This document shows, in pieces, positions 46,164-55,546 of a stretch of DNA of 64,000 nucleotides. Made by a program: the position numbers and the translations under genes. Position 1 is the stretch's first letter. Each line of letters begins with the position of its first letter. The DNA lies in contig NZ_NTJD01000005.1 in NCBI RefSeq assembly GCF_002358085.1, positions 158,680-222,679 of the forward strand, read 5' to 3'. Origin of the DNA: Pseudothioclava arenosa (GTDB lineage Bacteria > Pseudomonadota > Alphaproteobacteria > Rhodobacterales > Rhodobacteraceae). Under the pieces are notes generated by a model. It did not search any database, was not told the origin of the DNA, and saw nothing but the letters and a program-made list of their open reading frames with translations.

Positions 46164-47216
46164 ATGCTGGACCTGACTGAAATGCGCTCGAACCTGGCCG
46201 AGACCTTCGATCTCGCGCCGTCGATGACGCTGGCCGAAGAGATGCGCGACATCCACGCACGGATGGATCGCGTCATCCCGCTGCCGGATTTCGCGCGCTA
46301 CGCGCCCTATATCCGCGAGATCAACCGTCTCAAGCGCGAAAAGAACGCGGTGATCCTTGCGCATAACTACATGACGCCCGAGATTTACCATGGCGTGGCC
46401 GATGTCGTGGGCGACAGCCTCCAGCTGGCCATTGAGGCGACCAAGGTCGAGGCCGAGACGATCGTGCAATGCGGTGTGCATTTCATGGCCGAGACCTCGA
46501 AGATCCTGAACCCCTCGAAGCGCGTCCTGATCCCCGACATGGCGGCGGGTTGCTCGCTGGCGGAGTCGATCACCGCCGAGGGTATCGCCGAGATGCGCGC
46601 GAAATATCCGGGCGCGCCGGTGGTGAGCTACGTCAACACCACGGCCGAGGTGAAAGCCGCCTCTGACATTTGCTGCACCTCGTCCAACGCCGCGCAGATC
46701 GTCGCCGCGATGGAGAGCGACACCGTCATCATGACGCCCGACCAGTATCTGGCGCAGAACGTGGCGCGCGACGTGCCGCAGAAAAAGGTCGTCTGGTGGG
46801 CGGGCTCGTGCATCGTGCACGAACAATACACCCCGGCCGACATTAACGACTTCCGCGCGCTGCATCCGGGCGTCGAGATCATCGCGCATCCCGAATGCCC
46901 CCCGAACGTGGTCGAGGCCTGCGATTTCTCGGGCTCCACCTCGGGCATCATCAAATACGTGGCCGAGCACAAACCCAAGCAGGCGATGCTGGTCACCGAA
47001 TGCTCGATGGCCTCGAATATCGCCGACGCCCTGCCCGAGGTCGAATTCATGGGCCCGTGCAACATGTGCCCCTACATGAAGAAGATCACGCTCGAGAAAA
47101 TCCTGTGGTCGCTGCACACCGGCCGCGAAGAGGTGATCGTCGATCTGGCCGTGGCCGAAAAGGCGCGCGTCGCGGTCGAGCGGATGATCGACCTGTCCAA
47201 GAAACTGGGCCTCTGA
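46164..47216 (+). CDS. nadA: Quinolinate synthase
   Basis: NadA condenses iminoaspartate with dihydroxyacetone phosphate to quinolinate using a 4Fe-4S cluster. The 350-residue product has the typical AVILAHNYMTPEIYHGVADV, GDSLQLAIEATKVEAETIVQ, FMAETSKILNPSKRVLIPDM, and three cysteine regions (VQCGVHF, PECPPNV, PCNMCPYM) that supply the cluster ligands. A leader of 134 bp precedes it. nadB and nadC follow closely, forming the de novo NAD operon. Confidence 0.97.
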   Translation: MLDLTEMRSNLAETFDLAPSMTLAEEMRDIHARMDRVIPLPDFARYAPYIREINRLKREKNAVILAHNYMTPEIYHGVADVVGDSLQLAIEATKVEAETIVQCGVHFMAETSKILNPSKRVLIPDMAAGCSLAESITAEGIAEMRAKYPGAPVVSYVNTTAEVKAASDICCTSSNAAQIVAAMESDTVIMTPDQYLAQNVARDVPQKKVVWWAGSCIVHEQYTPADINDFRALHPGVEIIAHPECPPNVVEACDFSGSTSGIIKYVAEHKPKQAMLVTECSMASNIADALPEVEFMGPCNMCPYMKKITLEKILWSLHTGREEVIVDLAVAEKARVAVERMIDLSKKLGL

Positions 47217-47218
47217 TC

Positions 47219-48769
47219 GTGATTGAGACCGATCGCGTCATCATCGTCGGTGCCGGTCTGGGCGCGCTTTATGCCGCGCTGAAACTGGCGCCGCGCCCGG
47301 TTCTGGTGATCTCGCCCGAGCATCTGGGCGAAGGCGCGTCTTCGGCCTGGGCGCAGGGCGGCGTTGCGGCGGCGATGGCCAAGGGCGATACGCCGACAAG
47401 CCACGCGGTTGATACCGTCAATGCGGGCGCAGGCACCGTCGACCCCGAGATCGCGCGGATGGTCACCGCCGAGGCCGCGCAGCACATTCTTGATCTGACG
47501 ACGCTCGGCACGCCCTTCGATCGCGATGCCGGGGGTGGCTATGTGATGTCGCGCGAGGCGGCCCATTCGGCGGCGCGCGTGGTGCGGGTCAAGGGCGATC
47601 AGGCCGGGCGCGAGATCATGCAATCGCTGATCGGTGCCGTGCGGCAAACTCCTTCGGTGCAAGTGGCCGAGGGCGTTCTGGCCTCGGGGCTCGAGGTGCA
47701 GAACGGCACCGCAACCGGCGTCTGGCTTGAGAAATCCGGCGCGCCCTCGGGGCGTGTTCTGGTGCGGGCGCCCGCTATTTTGCTGGCGGGCGGTGGCTCG
47801 GGCGGGCTGTTTGCCGTGACGACGAACCCCCCGCGTATCCGTGGTCAGGTGATCGGCATGGCGGCGCGCGCGGGCGCCCGCATCGCCGACCCGGAATTCG
47901 TGCAATTCCACCCGACCGCCATTGCGACCGGCGAAGACCCCGCACCGCTGGCGACCGAGGCGCTGCGTGGCGAAGGCGCGGTTCTGATGAACAACCGTGG
48001 TGAGCGGTTCATGCTGGCCGTCCATCCCGATGCCGAACTGGCACCGCGCGACATCGTTGCCCGCGCTGTCTACCTTGAACGGCAAGAGGGCCGCGCGCCG
48101 GTTCTCGATACCCGCGCCGCACTCAGCGCCGAGGTGCTCACGCGCTTTCCGGCCGTGGCCGAGGCCTGCACGCGCGCGGGCATCGACCCCTCGCAACAGC
48201 CGATCCCGGTCGCGCCCGCCGCGCATTACCACATGGGCGGGATCGACACCGATGCGCATGGCCGCGCGAGCCTCGACAATCTCTGGATCTGCGGCGAGGC
48301 CTCGTCGACGGGGCTGCACGGTGCGAACCGGCTGGCCTCGAACGGGCTTCTGGAGGCGCTGGTCTATGCCCGCATCTGCGCGCTGGGCATCGCCGAAAAG
48401 CTGGGCCGCATCCACGAAGCCCCTGATGTTACGCTGGAATTTCCGACTGGCGGAGAGGTCGTCGATGAAGGCGCCGTGAACCGCTTGCGTCAGGCGATGA
48501 CCGATGGCGTGGGTGTCGTGCGCACGGCGTCGGGTCTGCGCAAGGCGTTGGCCACGATCGCCGGGATCGAGGCCGCCAACCCGCAAGAGGCGATGCGCAA
48601 CATGACCGCCACTGCCACGCTGATCGCCGCCGCCGCGTTGATGCGCGAGGAAAGCCGCGGCGGCCATTACCGCTCCGATTTCCCGCAGGCCGATCCGGCG
48701 CAGGCGGAGCGCACCCATATCACTTTGGCCGAGGCGCTGGAGATCCGCGCCAAGGCGCTGGAGGGCTGA
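47219..48769 (+). CDS. nadB: L-aspartate oxidase
   Basis: NadB oxidises L-aspartate to iminoaspartate, the substrate of NadA. The 516-residue flavoprotein begins at GTG 47219, two bases after the nadA stop, with the FAD loop VIIVGAGLGALYAALKLAPR. It has the family SSAWAQGGVAAAMAKGDTPT, the active-site region PEFVQFHPTAIATGEDPAPL, and the late GEASSTGLHGANRLASNGLL. An earlier in-frame start inside nadA is rejected. nadC starts one base after its stop. Confidence 0.96.
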   Translation: MIETDRVIIVGAGLGALYAALKLAPRPVLVISPEHLGEGASSAWAQGGVAAAMAKGDTPTSHAVDTVNAGAGTVDPEIARMVTAEAAQHILDLTTLGTPFDRDAGGGYVMSREAAHSAARVVRVKGDQAGREIMQSLIGAVRQTPSVQVAEGVLASGLEVQNGTATGVWLEKSGAPSGRVLVRAPAILLAGGGSGGLFAVTTNPPRIRGQVIGMAARAGARIADPEFVQFHPTAIATGEDPAPLATEALRGEGAVLMNNRGERFMLAVHPDAELAPRDIVARAVYLERQEGRAPVLDTRAALSAEVLTRFPAVAEACTRAGIDPSQQPIPVAPAAHYHMGGIDTDAHGRASLDNLWICGEASSTGLHGANRLASNGLLEALVYARICALGIAEKLGRIHEAPDVTLEFPTGGEVVDEGAVNRLRQAMTDGVGVVRTASGLRKALATIAGIEAANPQEAMRNMTATATLIAAAALMREESRGGHYRSDFPQADPAQAERTHITLAEALEIRAKALEG

Positions 48770-48770
48770 G

Positions 48771-49616
48771 ATGAACGCCACGCTTCCCGATTTCATCCTT
48801 GAACCGCTGGTCCGCGCCGCGCTGACCGAAGACCTCGCGCCGATGGGCGATGTCACGACCCGCGCGGTGATCCCGCCGGGCACGCGCTATACCGCCCGGC
48901 TGAATGCGCGCGAGGCGGGCGTGGTTTCGGGGATGCAGATCGCGGCAATGGCGTTCCGGCTGGTCGATTCGGGCCTGAAGGTTGACACGCTCGTGGCCGA
49001 TGGCAGCCCCTGCACGCCCGGCGATGTCTTGATGACGATCGAGGGCGATGCCGGCGCGATCCTGATGGGCGAGCGCGTCGCGCTGAATTTCGCGGGCCGC
49101 CTGACCGGGATTGCGACGAAAACCGCAGGCTTCGTGGCCGAGACCCGCGGCACCAACTGCAAGATCACCTGCACGCGCAAGACCACGCCGGGCCTGCGCG
49201 CGGTGGAAAAGCTGGCAGTGCTGCATGGTGGCGGCTCGAACCACCGTTATGGCCTCTCGGATGCGATCCTGATCAAAGACAACCACATCGCGGCCGCGGG
49301 CGGCATTACCGCCGTGCTGAGTGCTGCGAAGGCCGCGCGCAGCCACATGATGCGCATCGAACTGGAGGTCGACCGCCTCGATCAGCTCGAAGAGGCACTG
49401 TCGGTTGGCGGGGCTGATGTGATCTTGCTCGACAACATGGACACGCCGACGCTGATCCGCGCGGTCGAGATCACCGCCGGGCGCGCCGTGCTGGAGGCCT
49501 CGGGCAATATGAAGCTGGAGCGTATCGCCGAAGTGGCCGCGACCGGGGTGGATTACATCTCGTCGGGGGCGCTGACGCATTCGGCGCGCACCCTCGATCT
49601 GGGGCTCGATTTCTGA
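48771..49616 (+). CDS. nadC: Quinolinate phosphoribosyltransferase (decarboxylating)
   Basis: NadC converts quinolinate and PRPP to nicotinate mononucleotide. The 281-residue product has EDLAPMGDVTTRAVIPPGTR, ERVALNFAGRLTGIATKTAG and the substrate-binding TCTRKTTPGLRAVEKLAVLH followed by GGGSNHRYGLSDAILIKDNH. The C-terminal VILLDNMDTPTLIRAVEIT and TGVDYISSGALTHSARTLDL are also typical. It is the last gene of nadABC and ends three bases from the convergent rppH stop. Confidence 0.97.
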   Translation: MNATLPDFILEPLVRAALTEDLAPMGDVTTRAVIPPGTRYTARLNAREAGVVSGMQIAAMAFRLVDSGLKVDTLVADGSPCTPGDVLMTIEGDAGAILMGERVALNFAGRLTGIATKTAGFVAETRGTNCKITCTRKTTPGLRAVEKLAVLHGGGSNHRYGLSDAILIKDNHIAAAGGITAVLSAAKAARSHMMRIELEVDRLDQLEEALSVGGADVILLDNMDTPTLIRAVEITAGRAVLEASGNMKLERIAEVAATGVDYISSGALTHSARTLDLGLDF

Positions 49617-49619
49617 GCC

Positions 49620-50108
49620 TCAGTCGAAGTGCTGGCCAAAGGCGTCGAACACGGCCTCGTAGACCGAGCGTTTGAACGGCACGATCTTTTCCACCACGTC
49701 GCGATACGGCATCCAGGACCAGACCGAGAATTCGGGATGCTCGGTCTGGATGTTCACCTGCGCATCTTCGCCCAGATAGCGGAACAGGAACCATTTCTGC
49801 CGCTGCCCGCGATAGCGCCCCTTCCAGATCTTGCCGACCAGTTCATCGGGCAGATCATAATTGATCCAGCCCTTTGTTTTATCGACAAATTCAACAAGAT
49901 CCTTGTTGATCCCGGTCTCTTCCCAAAGCTCGCGCAGCGCGGCCTTGCGGGGCTTTTCGCCCTCGTCGATCCCACCTTGCGGCATCTGCCAGGCGGCGCC
50001 CGGATTGTCGATGCGCTGACCGGTAAAGATCAGCCCGTCGCGGTTCATCAGCACCACGCCCACGCAGGGGCGATAAGGCAGCGCCTCGATCTCGTCACGC
50101 GTCAGCAT
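49620..50108 (-). CDS. rppH: RNA pyrophosphohydrolase RppH
   Basis: RppH removes pyrophosphate from 5' ends of mRNA and so starts decay. The 162-residue protein matches family length. The Nudix box lies at about 45-67, [20 protein letters not shown] then TGI, and the N-terminal [20 protein letters not shown] and WQMPQGG are RppH-like. ATG 50108 is used; the longer frame enters ctpA DNA. It is downstream of ctpA by ten bases in the rsfS-to-rppH leftward run. Confidence 0.95.
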   Translation of the reverse strand: MLTRDEIEALPYRPCVGVVLMNRDGLIFTGQRIDNPGAAWQMPQGGIDEGEKPRKAALRELWEETGINKDLVEFVDKTKGWINYDLPDELVGKIWKGRYRGQRQKWFLFRYLGEDAQVNIQTEHPEFSVWSWMPYRDVVEKIVPFKRSVYEAVFDAFGQHFD

Positions 50109-50118
50109 CGCGAAGCCC

Positions 50119-51483
50119 TTATTCCGCCTTCGCCGGTTCGGCAGCCGCAGGAGCCTCGGGCGCAATCGCCGAAAGCCCACGCAGGATGTCGAGCGCATAG
50201 GCGAGCTGATAGTCATCCTTGCGCAGCTTGGCGGCGTCTTCGGCCCGCTTGCGTTCTTCCTCGGCCTGACGCAGCTCGTCTTCGGTCATCGAGTCATTGG
50301 TGATCGCGCCGCGCAGATCCGCCTCCGAGCGGCGATCGTGCGGCGCCTCCTCCTCGGCTTCGGGCGTGGCTTCGCGCGGCGGCTGCTCGACAAAAATGTC
50401 GGGCGAGATGCCAAGCGCCTGAATCGAGCGGCCCGAGGGCGTGTAATAGCGCGCGGTGGTCAGGCGCATCGCGCCCTCGCCCCGGATCGGCATCACCGTC
50501 TGCACCGAGCCTTTGCCAAAGCTCTGGGTGCCGACAACGATGGCGCGGCGATGATCTTGCAGCGCGCCGGTGACGATTTCCGAGGCCGAGGCCGAGCCGC
50601 CGTTGATCAGCACGACCATCGGTTTTCCCTGCGCCAGATCGCCCGGCTCGGCGTTGAAACGCTCGCTTTCCTCGGGGTTGCGGCCGCGGGTAGAGACGAT
50701 CTCGCCCTTGTCGAGGAAGGCGTCCGACACCGCGATCGCCTGATCCAGAAGACCGCCGGGGTTGTTGCGCAGGTCGATCACGAAGCCCGCCACCTGGTCG
50801 ATGCCGCCAGCCTCTTCCACCTGCTTGTCGAGCGAGTCCTTCAGCACCGGATAGGTCTGATCGTTGAAGGCGCTGATCCGCAGCACCACGACCTTGCCCT
50901 CAAGGCGCCCGCGCACCACGGTCAGCTTGATCGTGTCGCGGATGATCGAAACGTCGAAGGGCTCGGGCGTGCCTTCGCGCACCACGGTGATCACGATTTC
51001 CGAGCCCACCGGCCCGCGCATCATGTCCACCGCCTGATCGAGCGTCAGGCCCAGCACGCTTTCGCCATCGACCTGGGTGATGTAATCGCCCGCCTGAATG
51101 CCCGCAGCCGCAGCCGGGGTGCCATCCATCGGCGAAACGACCTTGACCAGCCCGTCTTCCTGCGTGACCTCGATGCCGAGCCCGCCAAAGGTGCCGCGCG
51201 TCTGCACTTTCATGTCGTCGAAATCGTCGGGCGGCAGGTAGCTCGAATGCGGATCGAGCGAGCTGAGCATGCCGTTGATCGCGGCCTCGATCAGGTCCTT
51301 CTCGTTGACCTCCTCGACATATTGCGCGCGGATGCGCTCAAAAATATCGCCAAACAGGTCCAGCTGTTCATAGACCGAAGTCGGCTTTGCCGCCTCTTCT
51401 GCCAGCAACGGGGCCGCGAATTGCGCCGCGATGACGGCGCCCGCGATGGTGCCGCCCATCGCCGCGAAGAGAAACTTTTTCAT
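50119..51483 (-). CDS. ctpA: Carboxy-terminal processing protease CtpA (S41 family)
   Basis: The 454-residue protein is a periplasmic S41 protease. It has a signal peptide ([20 protein letters not shown]), an N-terminal helical region, a PDZ domain (about 95-175; [31 protein letters not shown]), and the protease core with [20 protein letters not shown], catalytic Ser in the [10 protein letters not shown] cluster (295-303) and Lys324 in FGKGSVQTV. The C-terminal 80 residues are acidic and of low complexity. The EnvC-like gene directly upstream suggests a role in cell-wall hydrolase control. Confidence 0.95.
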   Translation of the reverse strand: MKKFLFAAMGGTIAGAVIAAQFAAPLLAEEAAKPTSVYEQLDLFGDIFERIRAQYVEEVNEKDLIEAAINGMLSSLDPHSSYLPPDDFDDMKVQTRGTFGGLGIEVTQEDGLVKVVSPMDGTPAAAAGIQAGDYITQVDGESVLGLTLDQAVDMMRGPVGSEIVITVVREGTPEPFDVSIIRDTIKLTVVRGRLEGKVVVLRISAFNDQTYPVLKDSLDKQVEEAGGIDQVAGFVIDLRNNPGGLLDQAIAVSDAFLDKGEIVSTRGRNPEESERFNAEPGDLAQGKPMVVLINGGSASASEIVTGALQDHRRAIVVGTQSFGKGSVQTVMPIRGEGAMRLTTARYYTPSGRSIQALGISPDIFVEQPPREATPEAEEEAPHDRRSEADLRGAITNDSMTEDELRQAEEERKRAEDAAKLRKDDYQLAYALDILRGLSAIAPEAPAAAEPAKAE

Positions 51484-51495
51484 GCCAAACCTGCG

Positions 51496-52626
51496 TCAGT
51501 CTTTCGTCTGCGCGAACCACCCGCTTGGGTCTACGGGCTTGCCGCTTTGTCTAAGTTCCAAATAAAGCGTTTCCGTTCGCCCTGCGCCACCGCCAAGTTG
51601 CGCCGCTCGTACGAATTCCGCCCCGAATTCATTCGCGCCGGGTTCAACGCCCCCCATCAGCCCGACCGCGTCGCCCGCATTGAGGACGTCGCCGGTCTCA
51701 CCATAGACCGTCCCCAGCCCTGCCAGAACCAGAAGATAGCCTTCTGCGGGCTCGAGGATCATCACATTTGCGTAGTCGAGCAGCGGACCGCGGTAGCGAA
51801 TGGTCGCAGGCCAGGGCGTGCGCACCAGCGCGGCGGGCGCGGTGGCGATCACAAGCCCCGGACGACGGATGCCCGCGGCATCGGCCTCGCCCGCGCGGCG
51901 CAGCACCGCGCCCAGAACCGGTAGCGGCAGCGACCCTTTGGCGGCGTCGAAATCCTCAAGCGGCGCGCCGATGTCAGTATCAAGCTCCGAGAGGCCAAGC
52001 GCGAAACCTTCGAGCGTGTCGGCGCTTTCGACCAGACGGCGCAGATCCTCGGGCTCGTCGATATAGCGCCCGGGCAGCGCGGTGCGTTCGGCCACGGCCT
52101 GGCTCAGCGCGGTGCGCGCCTGCTGCACCGATTTGAGCCCCGCATTCAGCACCCGCGCCGCATTTTCCTGCAGGTCGCGCAGCGTCTGGATTTCGTTCAG
52201 ATCGACATGCAGCGCCTCGGCCTCGGCCTGAAGCGCGGGCGTCACCGAGGACAGCACCATGCCCGAGCGTGCCGAGCCTTCGGGTCCCGCTGGATGCAAC
52301 AGCAACAGCGGCCCGTCCGAGCGCTCCATCGTGCTCATCACGCCCAGAAGCCGGCCGATTTCCTCGCGCTTGGCGTCGAAACTTTCACGGATCTCGCGCT
52401 CGCGGATGGCCGCGCGGCGCAACCCGTCGCGCAGCGCGCCCAGCCCGGTTTCATAGGCACCAATGGTCTCGGTCAGCGCCTCGACCTGGTCGGCCTTGGT
52501 CTGCGCGGCCTCAAGTGCCCCGATCGCCGCGCGCAAATCGTCTGCGGCCTGCAGCGCGCTATCGGCAGCGGGGCTTGCCAGCACCGCCCCGGCCGAAAGC
52601 AGAAAGGCTGCGAGCGCGGCGCGCAT
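51496..52626 (-). CDS. envC: EnvC-like murein hydrolase activator with degenerate LytM domain
   Basis: The 376-residue protein has a signal peptide (LAAFLLSAGAVLASPA), a long coiled coil (about 25-190) and a C-terminal LytM/M23-like domain. In that domain the zinc-binding His residues appear to be missing: the normal HxH position reads LYLEL and the loop near NVMILEPAEGYLLVLAGL has no His. Such degenerate LytM proteins activate amidases rather than cut peptidoglycan themselves, as EnvC does at the septum. It is between gpmI and ctpA on the same strand, with a one-base overlap to gpmI. Confidence 0.82.
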   Translation of the reverse strand: MRAALAAFLLSAGAVLASPAADSALQAADDLRAAIGALEAAQTKADQVEALTETIGAYETGLGALRDGLRRAAIREREIRESFDAKREEIGRLLGVMSTMERSDGPLLLLHPAGPEGSARSGMVLSSVTPALQAEAEALHVDLNEIQTLRDLQENAARVLNAGLKSVQQARTALSQAVAERTALPGRYIDEPEDLRRLVESADTLEGFALGLSELDTDIGAPLEDFDAAKGSLPLPVLGAVLRRAGEADAAGIRRPGLVIATAPAALVRTPWPATIRYRGPLLDYANVMILEPAEGYLLVLAGLGTVYGETGDVLNAGDAVGLMGGVEPGANEFGAEFVRAAQLGGGAGRTETLYLELRQSGKPVDPSGWFAQTKD

Positions 52627-54149
52627 CAGCCCCGCACGATCAGGGTTTCGCCGGTCATTTCCGGCGGCTTCGGCAGGTTCATCAGGTCAAGCAGCGTCGG
52701 CGCGATGTCCGCCAGCCGCCCCTTGCGCAGGCTCACCCCCGCCGGCCCGCCAATCAGGCCCACCGGCACCAGATTAGTGGTATGCGCGGTATGTGGCCCG
52801 CCGGTTTCCGGGTCGATCATGGTTTCGCAATTGCCGTGGTCCGCAGTCAGGATCATCGCGCCCCCGGCCTTTTCCAGAGCCGCCAGAACCCGGCCCAGAT
52901 CGCGGTCGATCTCTTCGCAGGCAGCGATCGCGGCGGGCAGGCTGCCGGTATGGCCGACCATGTCGGGGTTGGCGAAATTCACCACGATCAGGTCATAGCC
53001 ATGCTCGATCGCGGCGATGAAACGGTCGGTCACCTCGGGCGCCGACATCTCGGGCTGGAGGTCATAGGTCGCCACTTTCGGCGACTTCGGCATGAAGCGA
53101 TCCTCGCCGCTCTCGGGCGTTTCCTTGCCGCCGTTGAGGAAGAAGGTCACATGCGGATATTTCTCGGTCTCGGCCAGGCGGTATTGCGTAAGCCCTTGTT
53201 TTGCGACCCATTCGCCCAGCGTGTTGACGATCTCGCGCTTGGGATAGGCGGTGGTCATATAGGCGTTGTGGCCTTCGGAATACTCGACCATGCCCAGCAT
53301 CGCGGCCCAGGCGGGGCGGCGACCGGTATCGAACTCGGCAAAGCCCGGCTCGCCCAGCGCGCGCAGAATCTCGCGGGCGCGGTCGGCGCGGAAGTTCAGG
53401 CAAAAGAACCCGTCGCCGTCCTTGGCGCCGGCAAAGCCGTCGATCACGGTGGGGGCGATGAACTCGTCCATCTCCTTCAGCGCATAGGATTGCGTGACCG
53501 CCGTCACCGGGTCGGGCGCAGTTTCGCCCTTGGCATGGACCATCGCCTCATAGGCGCGGCCCACACGCTCCCAGCGGTTGTCGCGGTCCATCGCCCAGTA
53601 GCGGCCGATCACCGTGCCGACCTCGCAGCCTTCGGGCAGGCGCGCGACCAGTTGCTCGACGAAATGGCGGGCGCTGTCGGGGGCGACATCGCGCCCGTCG
53701 GTGATCGCATGCAGGACCACCGGCACGCCCGCGCCCGATATCATCTTGCAGGCCGCCAGCACGTGCTCGATATGGCCATGCACGCCGCCATCCGAGACCA
53801 CACCCATCAGGTGCGCCGCCCCGCCCGAGGCCTTCAGCGCCGCGATAAACTCGAGGATCGCCTCATTCTGGAAGAACGCGCCATCCTCGATCGCGAGGTC
53901 GATCTGGCCAAGATCCATCGCCACCACGCGCCCCGCGCCGATATTGGTGTGGCCGACTTCCGAATTGCCCATCTGCCCGGTCGGCAGGCCGACATCGGGC
54001 CCGTGCGTGATCAGCGTCGCCTTCGGACAGCTCGCCCAGACCTTGTCGATATTCGGCGTCTGCGCCAGCGCGGGCGCGTTGCCCTCGGTCTCGGCGCGTT
54101 CGCCCCAGCCATCGAGAATGCACAGAACAACGGGTTTCGGGGTGGTCAT
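52626..54149 (-). CDS. gpmI: 2,3-bisphosphoglycerate-independent phosphoglycerate mutase
   Basis: GpmI interconverts 3- and 2-phosphoglycerate with two Mn ions. The 507-residue product has VVLCILDGWGERAE, the catalytic-Ser region LPTGQMGNSEVGHTNIGAGR, VSDGGVHGHIEHVLAACKMI, and the metal site TADHGNCETMIDPETGGPHT. Length and motifs match the family. The gene ends overlapping the EnvC-like start by one base. The 129 bases upstream, to rlmH, hold a short hairpin repeat and its promoter. Confidence 0.97.
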   Translation of the reverse strand: MTTPKPVVLCILDGWGERAETEGNAPALAQTPNIDKVWASCPKATLITHGPDVGLPTGQMGNSEVGHTNIGAGRVVAMDLGQIDLAIEDGAFFQNEAILEFIAALKASGGAAHLMGVVSDGGVHGHIEHVLAACKMISGAGVPVVLHAITDGRDVAPDSARHFVEQLVARLPEGCEVGTVIGRYWAMDRDNRWERVGRAYEAMVHAKGETAPDPVTAVTQSYALKEMDEFIAPTVIDGFAGAKDGDGFFCLNFRADRAREILRALGEPGFAEFDTGRRPAWAAMLGMVEYSEGHNAYMTTAYPKREIVNTLGEWVAKQGLTQYRLAETEKYPHVTFFLNGGKETPESGEDRFMPKSPKVATYDLQPEMSAPEVTDRFIAAIEHGYDLIVVNFANPDMVGHTGSLPAAIAACEEIDRDLGRVLAALEKAGGAMILTADHGNCETMIDPETGGPHTAHTTNLVPVGLIGGPAGVSLRKGRLADIAPTLLDLMNLPKPPEMTGETLIVRG

Positions 54150-54246
54150 CGGGGCCTCCAGACAGTGTTGCCCCCTCTTACGCGCCTGTCACGCGCGCGG
54201 CAACTCCGCGCCCGGCCCGATAGCGCAATCTTGTTTCATCGAGCTG

Positions 54247-54277
54247 GAAATACTCCGGGGTTCGGGGCGGAGCCCCG
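54247..54277 (-). terminator. Hairpin repeat/terminator after rlmH
   Basis: Immediately after the rlmH stop the minus strand reads CGGGGCTCCGCCCCG, a six-bp stem with a three-base loop, followed by AACCCCGGAGTATTTC. This kind of hairpin plus a GGAGTATTT tail is a common repeat after genes in Rhodobacterales, as far as I recall, and likely acts as a terminator or RNA-end stabiliser. Confidence 0.6.
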
Positions 54278-54278
54278 A

Positions 54279-54746
54279 TTACACACGGTGATAGGGCGTA
54301 CCCGCGATAATCTGCCCGGCGCGATAGATTTGCTCCGAGAGCATCACCCGCACCAGCATATGCGGCCAGACCATCTTGCCGAAGGAAATCGAGTAATCGG
54401 CCCTGGCGCGCAGCGCGGGGGCGATCCCGTCGGCGCCGCCGATGACAAAGGCCACATCGCGCGCGCCATCGCGCCAGCCGGCCAGCTTCTGCGCGAAATC
54501 GGGGCTGGAGATCACCTCGCCGCGCTCATCGAGCGTGACCAGCACGGCACCGGTGGGCAAGGCGCGCTCAATCAGCGCAGCCTCTGCTTCCATGCCAAGG
54601 TTCTTCTTGTCCTCGACCTCGATGATCTGCGCAGGCCCCAGCCCAAAGCTGCGGCCCGCCTTGTTGAAACGGTCGAGATAGTCGTCGATCAGGCTCAGCT
54701 CGGGGCTCTTGCGCAGCCGCCCCACCGCCACCACCGTGATCTTCAT
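54279..54746 (-). CDS. rlmH: 23S rRNA pseudouridine-1915 N3-methyltransferase RlmH
   Basis: RlmH is a SPOUT methyltransferase that modifies m3Psi1915 of 23S rRNA. The 155-residue size is exact for the family. It starts MKITVVAVGRLRKSPELSLI, then has IIEVEDKKNLGMEAEAALIE, LVTLDERGEVISSPDFAQKL and the knot region DVAFVIGGADGIAPALRARA, ending LSEQIYRAGQIIAGTPYHRV, all typical. It follows rsfS by three bases, a conserved pair. Confidence 0.97.
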   Translation of the reverse strand: MKITVVAVGRLRKSPELSLIDDYLDRFNKAGRSFGLGPAQIIEVEDKKNLGMEAEAALIERALPTGAVLVTLDERGEVISSPDFAQKLAGWRDGARDVAFVIGGADGIAPALRARADYSISFGKMVWPHMLVRVMLSEQIYRAGQIIAGTPYHRV

Positions 54747-54749
54747 TGA

Positions 54750-55106
54750 TCAGACCGGGGCGCCCGAGGGCATCCACATCTTCTCGAGCTGGTAGAACTC
54801 GCGCACTTCGGGGCGGAACACGTGGACGATCACGTCGGCGGTGTCGATCAACACCCAGTCGCCCTGCTCCTTGCCCTCGATGCGGCATTGCCGCCCGAAG
54901 TCTTCCTTCAGCCGTTCCATCAGCTTTTCGGCGATGGCGCCGACCTGACGCGAGCTGCGGCCCGAGCAGATCACCATGTAATCTGCAATCGACGAACGCC
55001 CGCGCAGATCGATGGTCACGATCTCTTCGGCCTTGTCATCTTCGAGAGAGGAGATCACGCGTTCCAGAATCTGGTCGCTGGTCGGCTCCGTGGCGGTAGC
55101 GCTCAT
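54750..55106 (-). CDS. rsfS: Ribosomal silencing factor RsfS
   Basis: RsfS binds L14 and keeps 30S and 50S subunits apart when nutrients are short. The 118-residue product has VISSLEDDKAEEIVTIDLRG, then SIADYMVICSGRSSRQVGAI and GDWVLIDTADVIVHVFRPEV, finishing REFYQLEKMW, the standard Iojap/RsfS pattern. It opens the leftward rsfS-rlmH pair and faces the leuC leader across 440 bp. Confidence 0.96.
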   Translation of the reverse strand: MSATATEPTSDQILERVISSLEDDKAEEIVTIDLRGRSSIADYMVICSGRSSRQVGAIAEKLMERLKEDFGRQCRIEGKEQGDWVLIDTADVIVHVFRPEVREFYQLEKMWMPSGAPV

Positions 55107-55546
55107 TGAAGCCTCCGGTGATGCCGCATCGGCGGCAGAATGCTCAGACAGGACATAGTCCTCCAGGGGTTGCGCGCCGCTCCCGCCCCGGCGCAGGGCA
55201 TGATTTCAAGGTAGCACTCGTGTCACGAAATCTCAACGACCGGGCCACCGTATCCCGCCCCGGTCGTTGAAACCGCGCGGATTGTCAAGCATGCAAGCCT
55301 TTCGGGGGCCGGATTTCCTTGCGGGACTCAGTTCAATCCCCTATATCGCGCCCCATGATGAGCTTGTTCGACATGGATGACCGCGCCCGCCTGCGCGAGC
55401 GGTTCTACGGCGAAAGCCGTTCCATCCTCGCCCGACTTTGATGTCGGCGCGGGGGCGAAGCCTTCGTCCCTGTCGCCCGGCGCGGCCCCTTCATCGGCGC
55501 CGCCCGACCGCCAGAATTCCAACAGCTATCCGAAAGTGAGAGAGCC
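55107..55546. other. Intergenic region between rsfS and leuC with a perfect hairpin and a small ORF
   Basis: The 440-bp gap should contain divergent promoters. It holds a perfect 12-bp inverted repeat, TCAACGACCGGG at 55233-55244 and CCCGGTCGTTGA at 55259-55270, and a 28-codon reading frame at 55355-55441. No T run follows the hairpin, so an operator or RNA element is as likely as a terminator. Nothing else recognised. Confidence 0.45.
55355..55441 (+). CDS. Possible 28-residue leader peptide upstream of leuC
   Basis: The frame starts ATG ATG AGC TTG and encodes MMSLFDMDDRARLRERFYGE followed by SRSILARL, ending 105 bases before leuC. Five of 28 codons are Leu but they are not in tandem, so a classic leucine attenuator peptide is not supported. 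No strong ribosome site was seen. It may be a small protein, a uORF or chance; confidence is low. Confidence 0.2.
   Translation: MMSLFDMDDRARLRERFYGESRSILARL

Noticed and set aside
52269..54749. 826-codon rightward ORF opposite gpmI and the EnvC-like gene
   Set aside because: Arg/Gln/His/Pro-rich composition with no motif, and it covers three recognised genes on the other strand.
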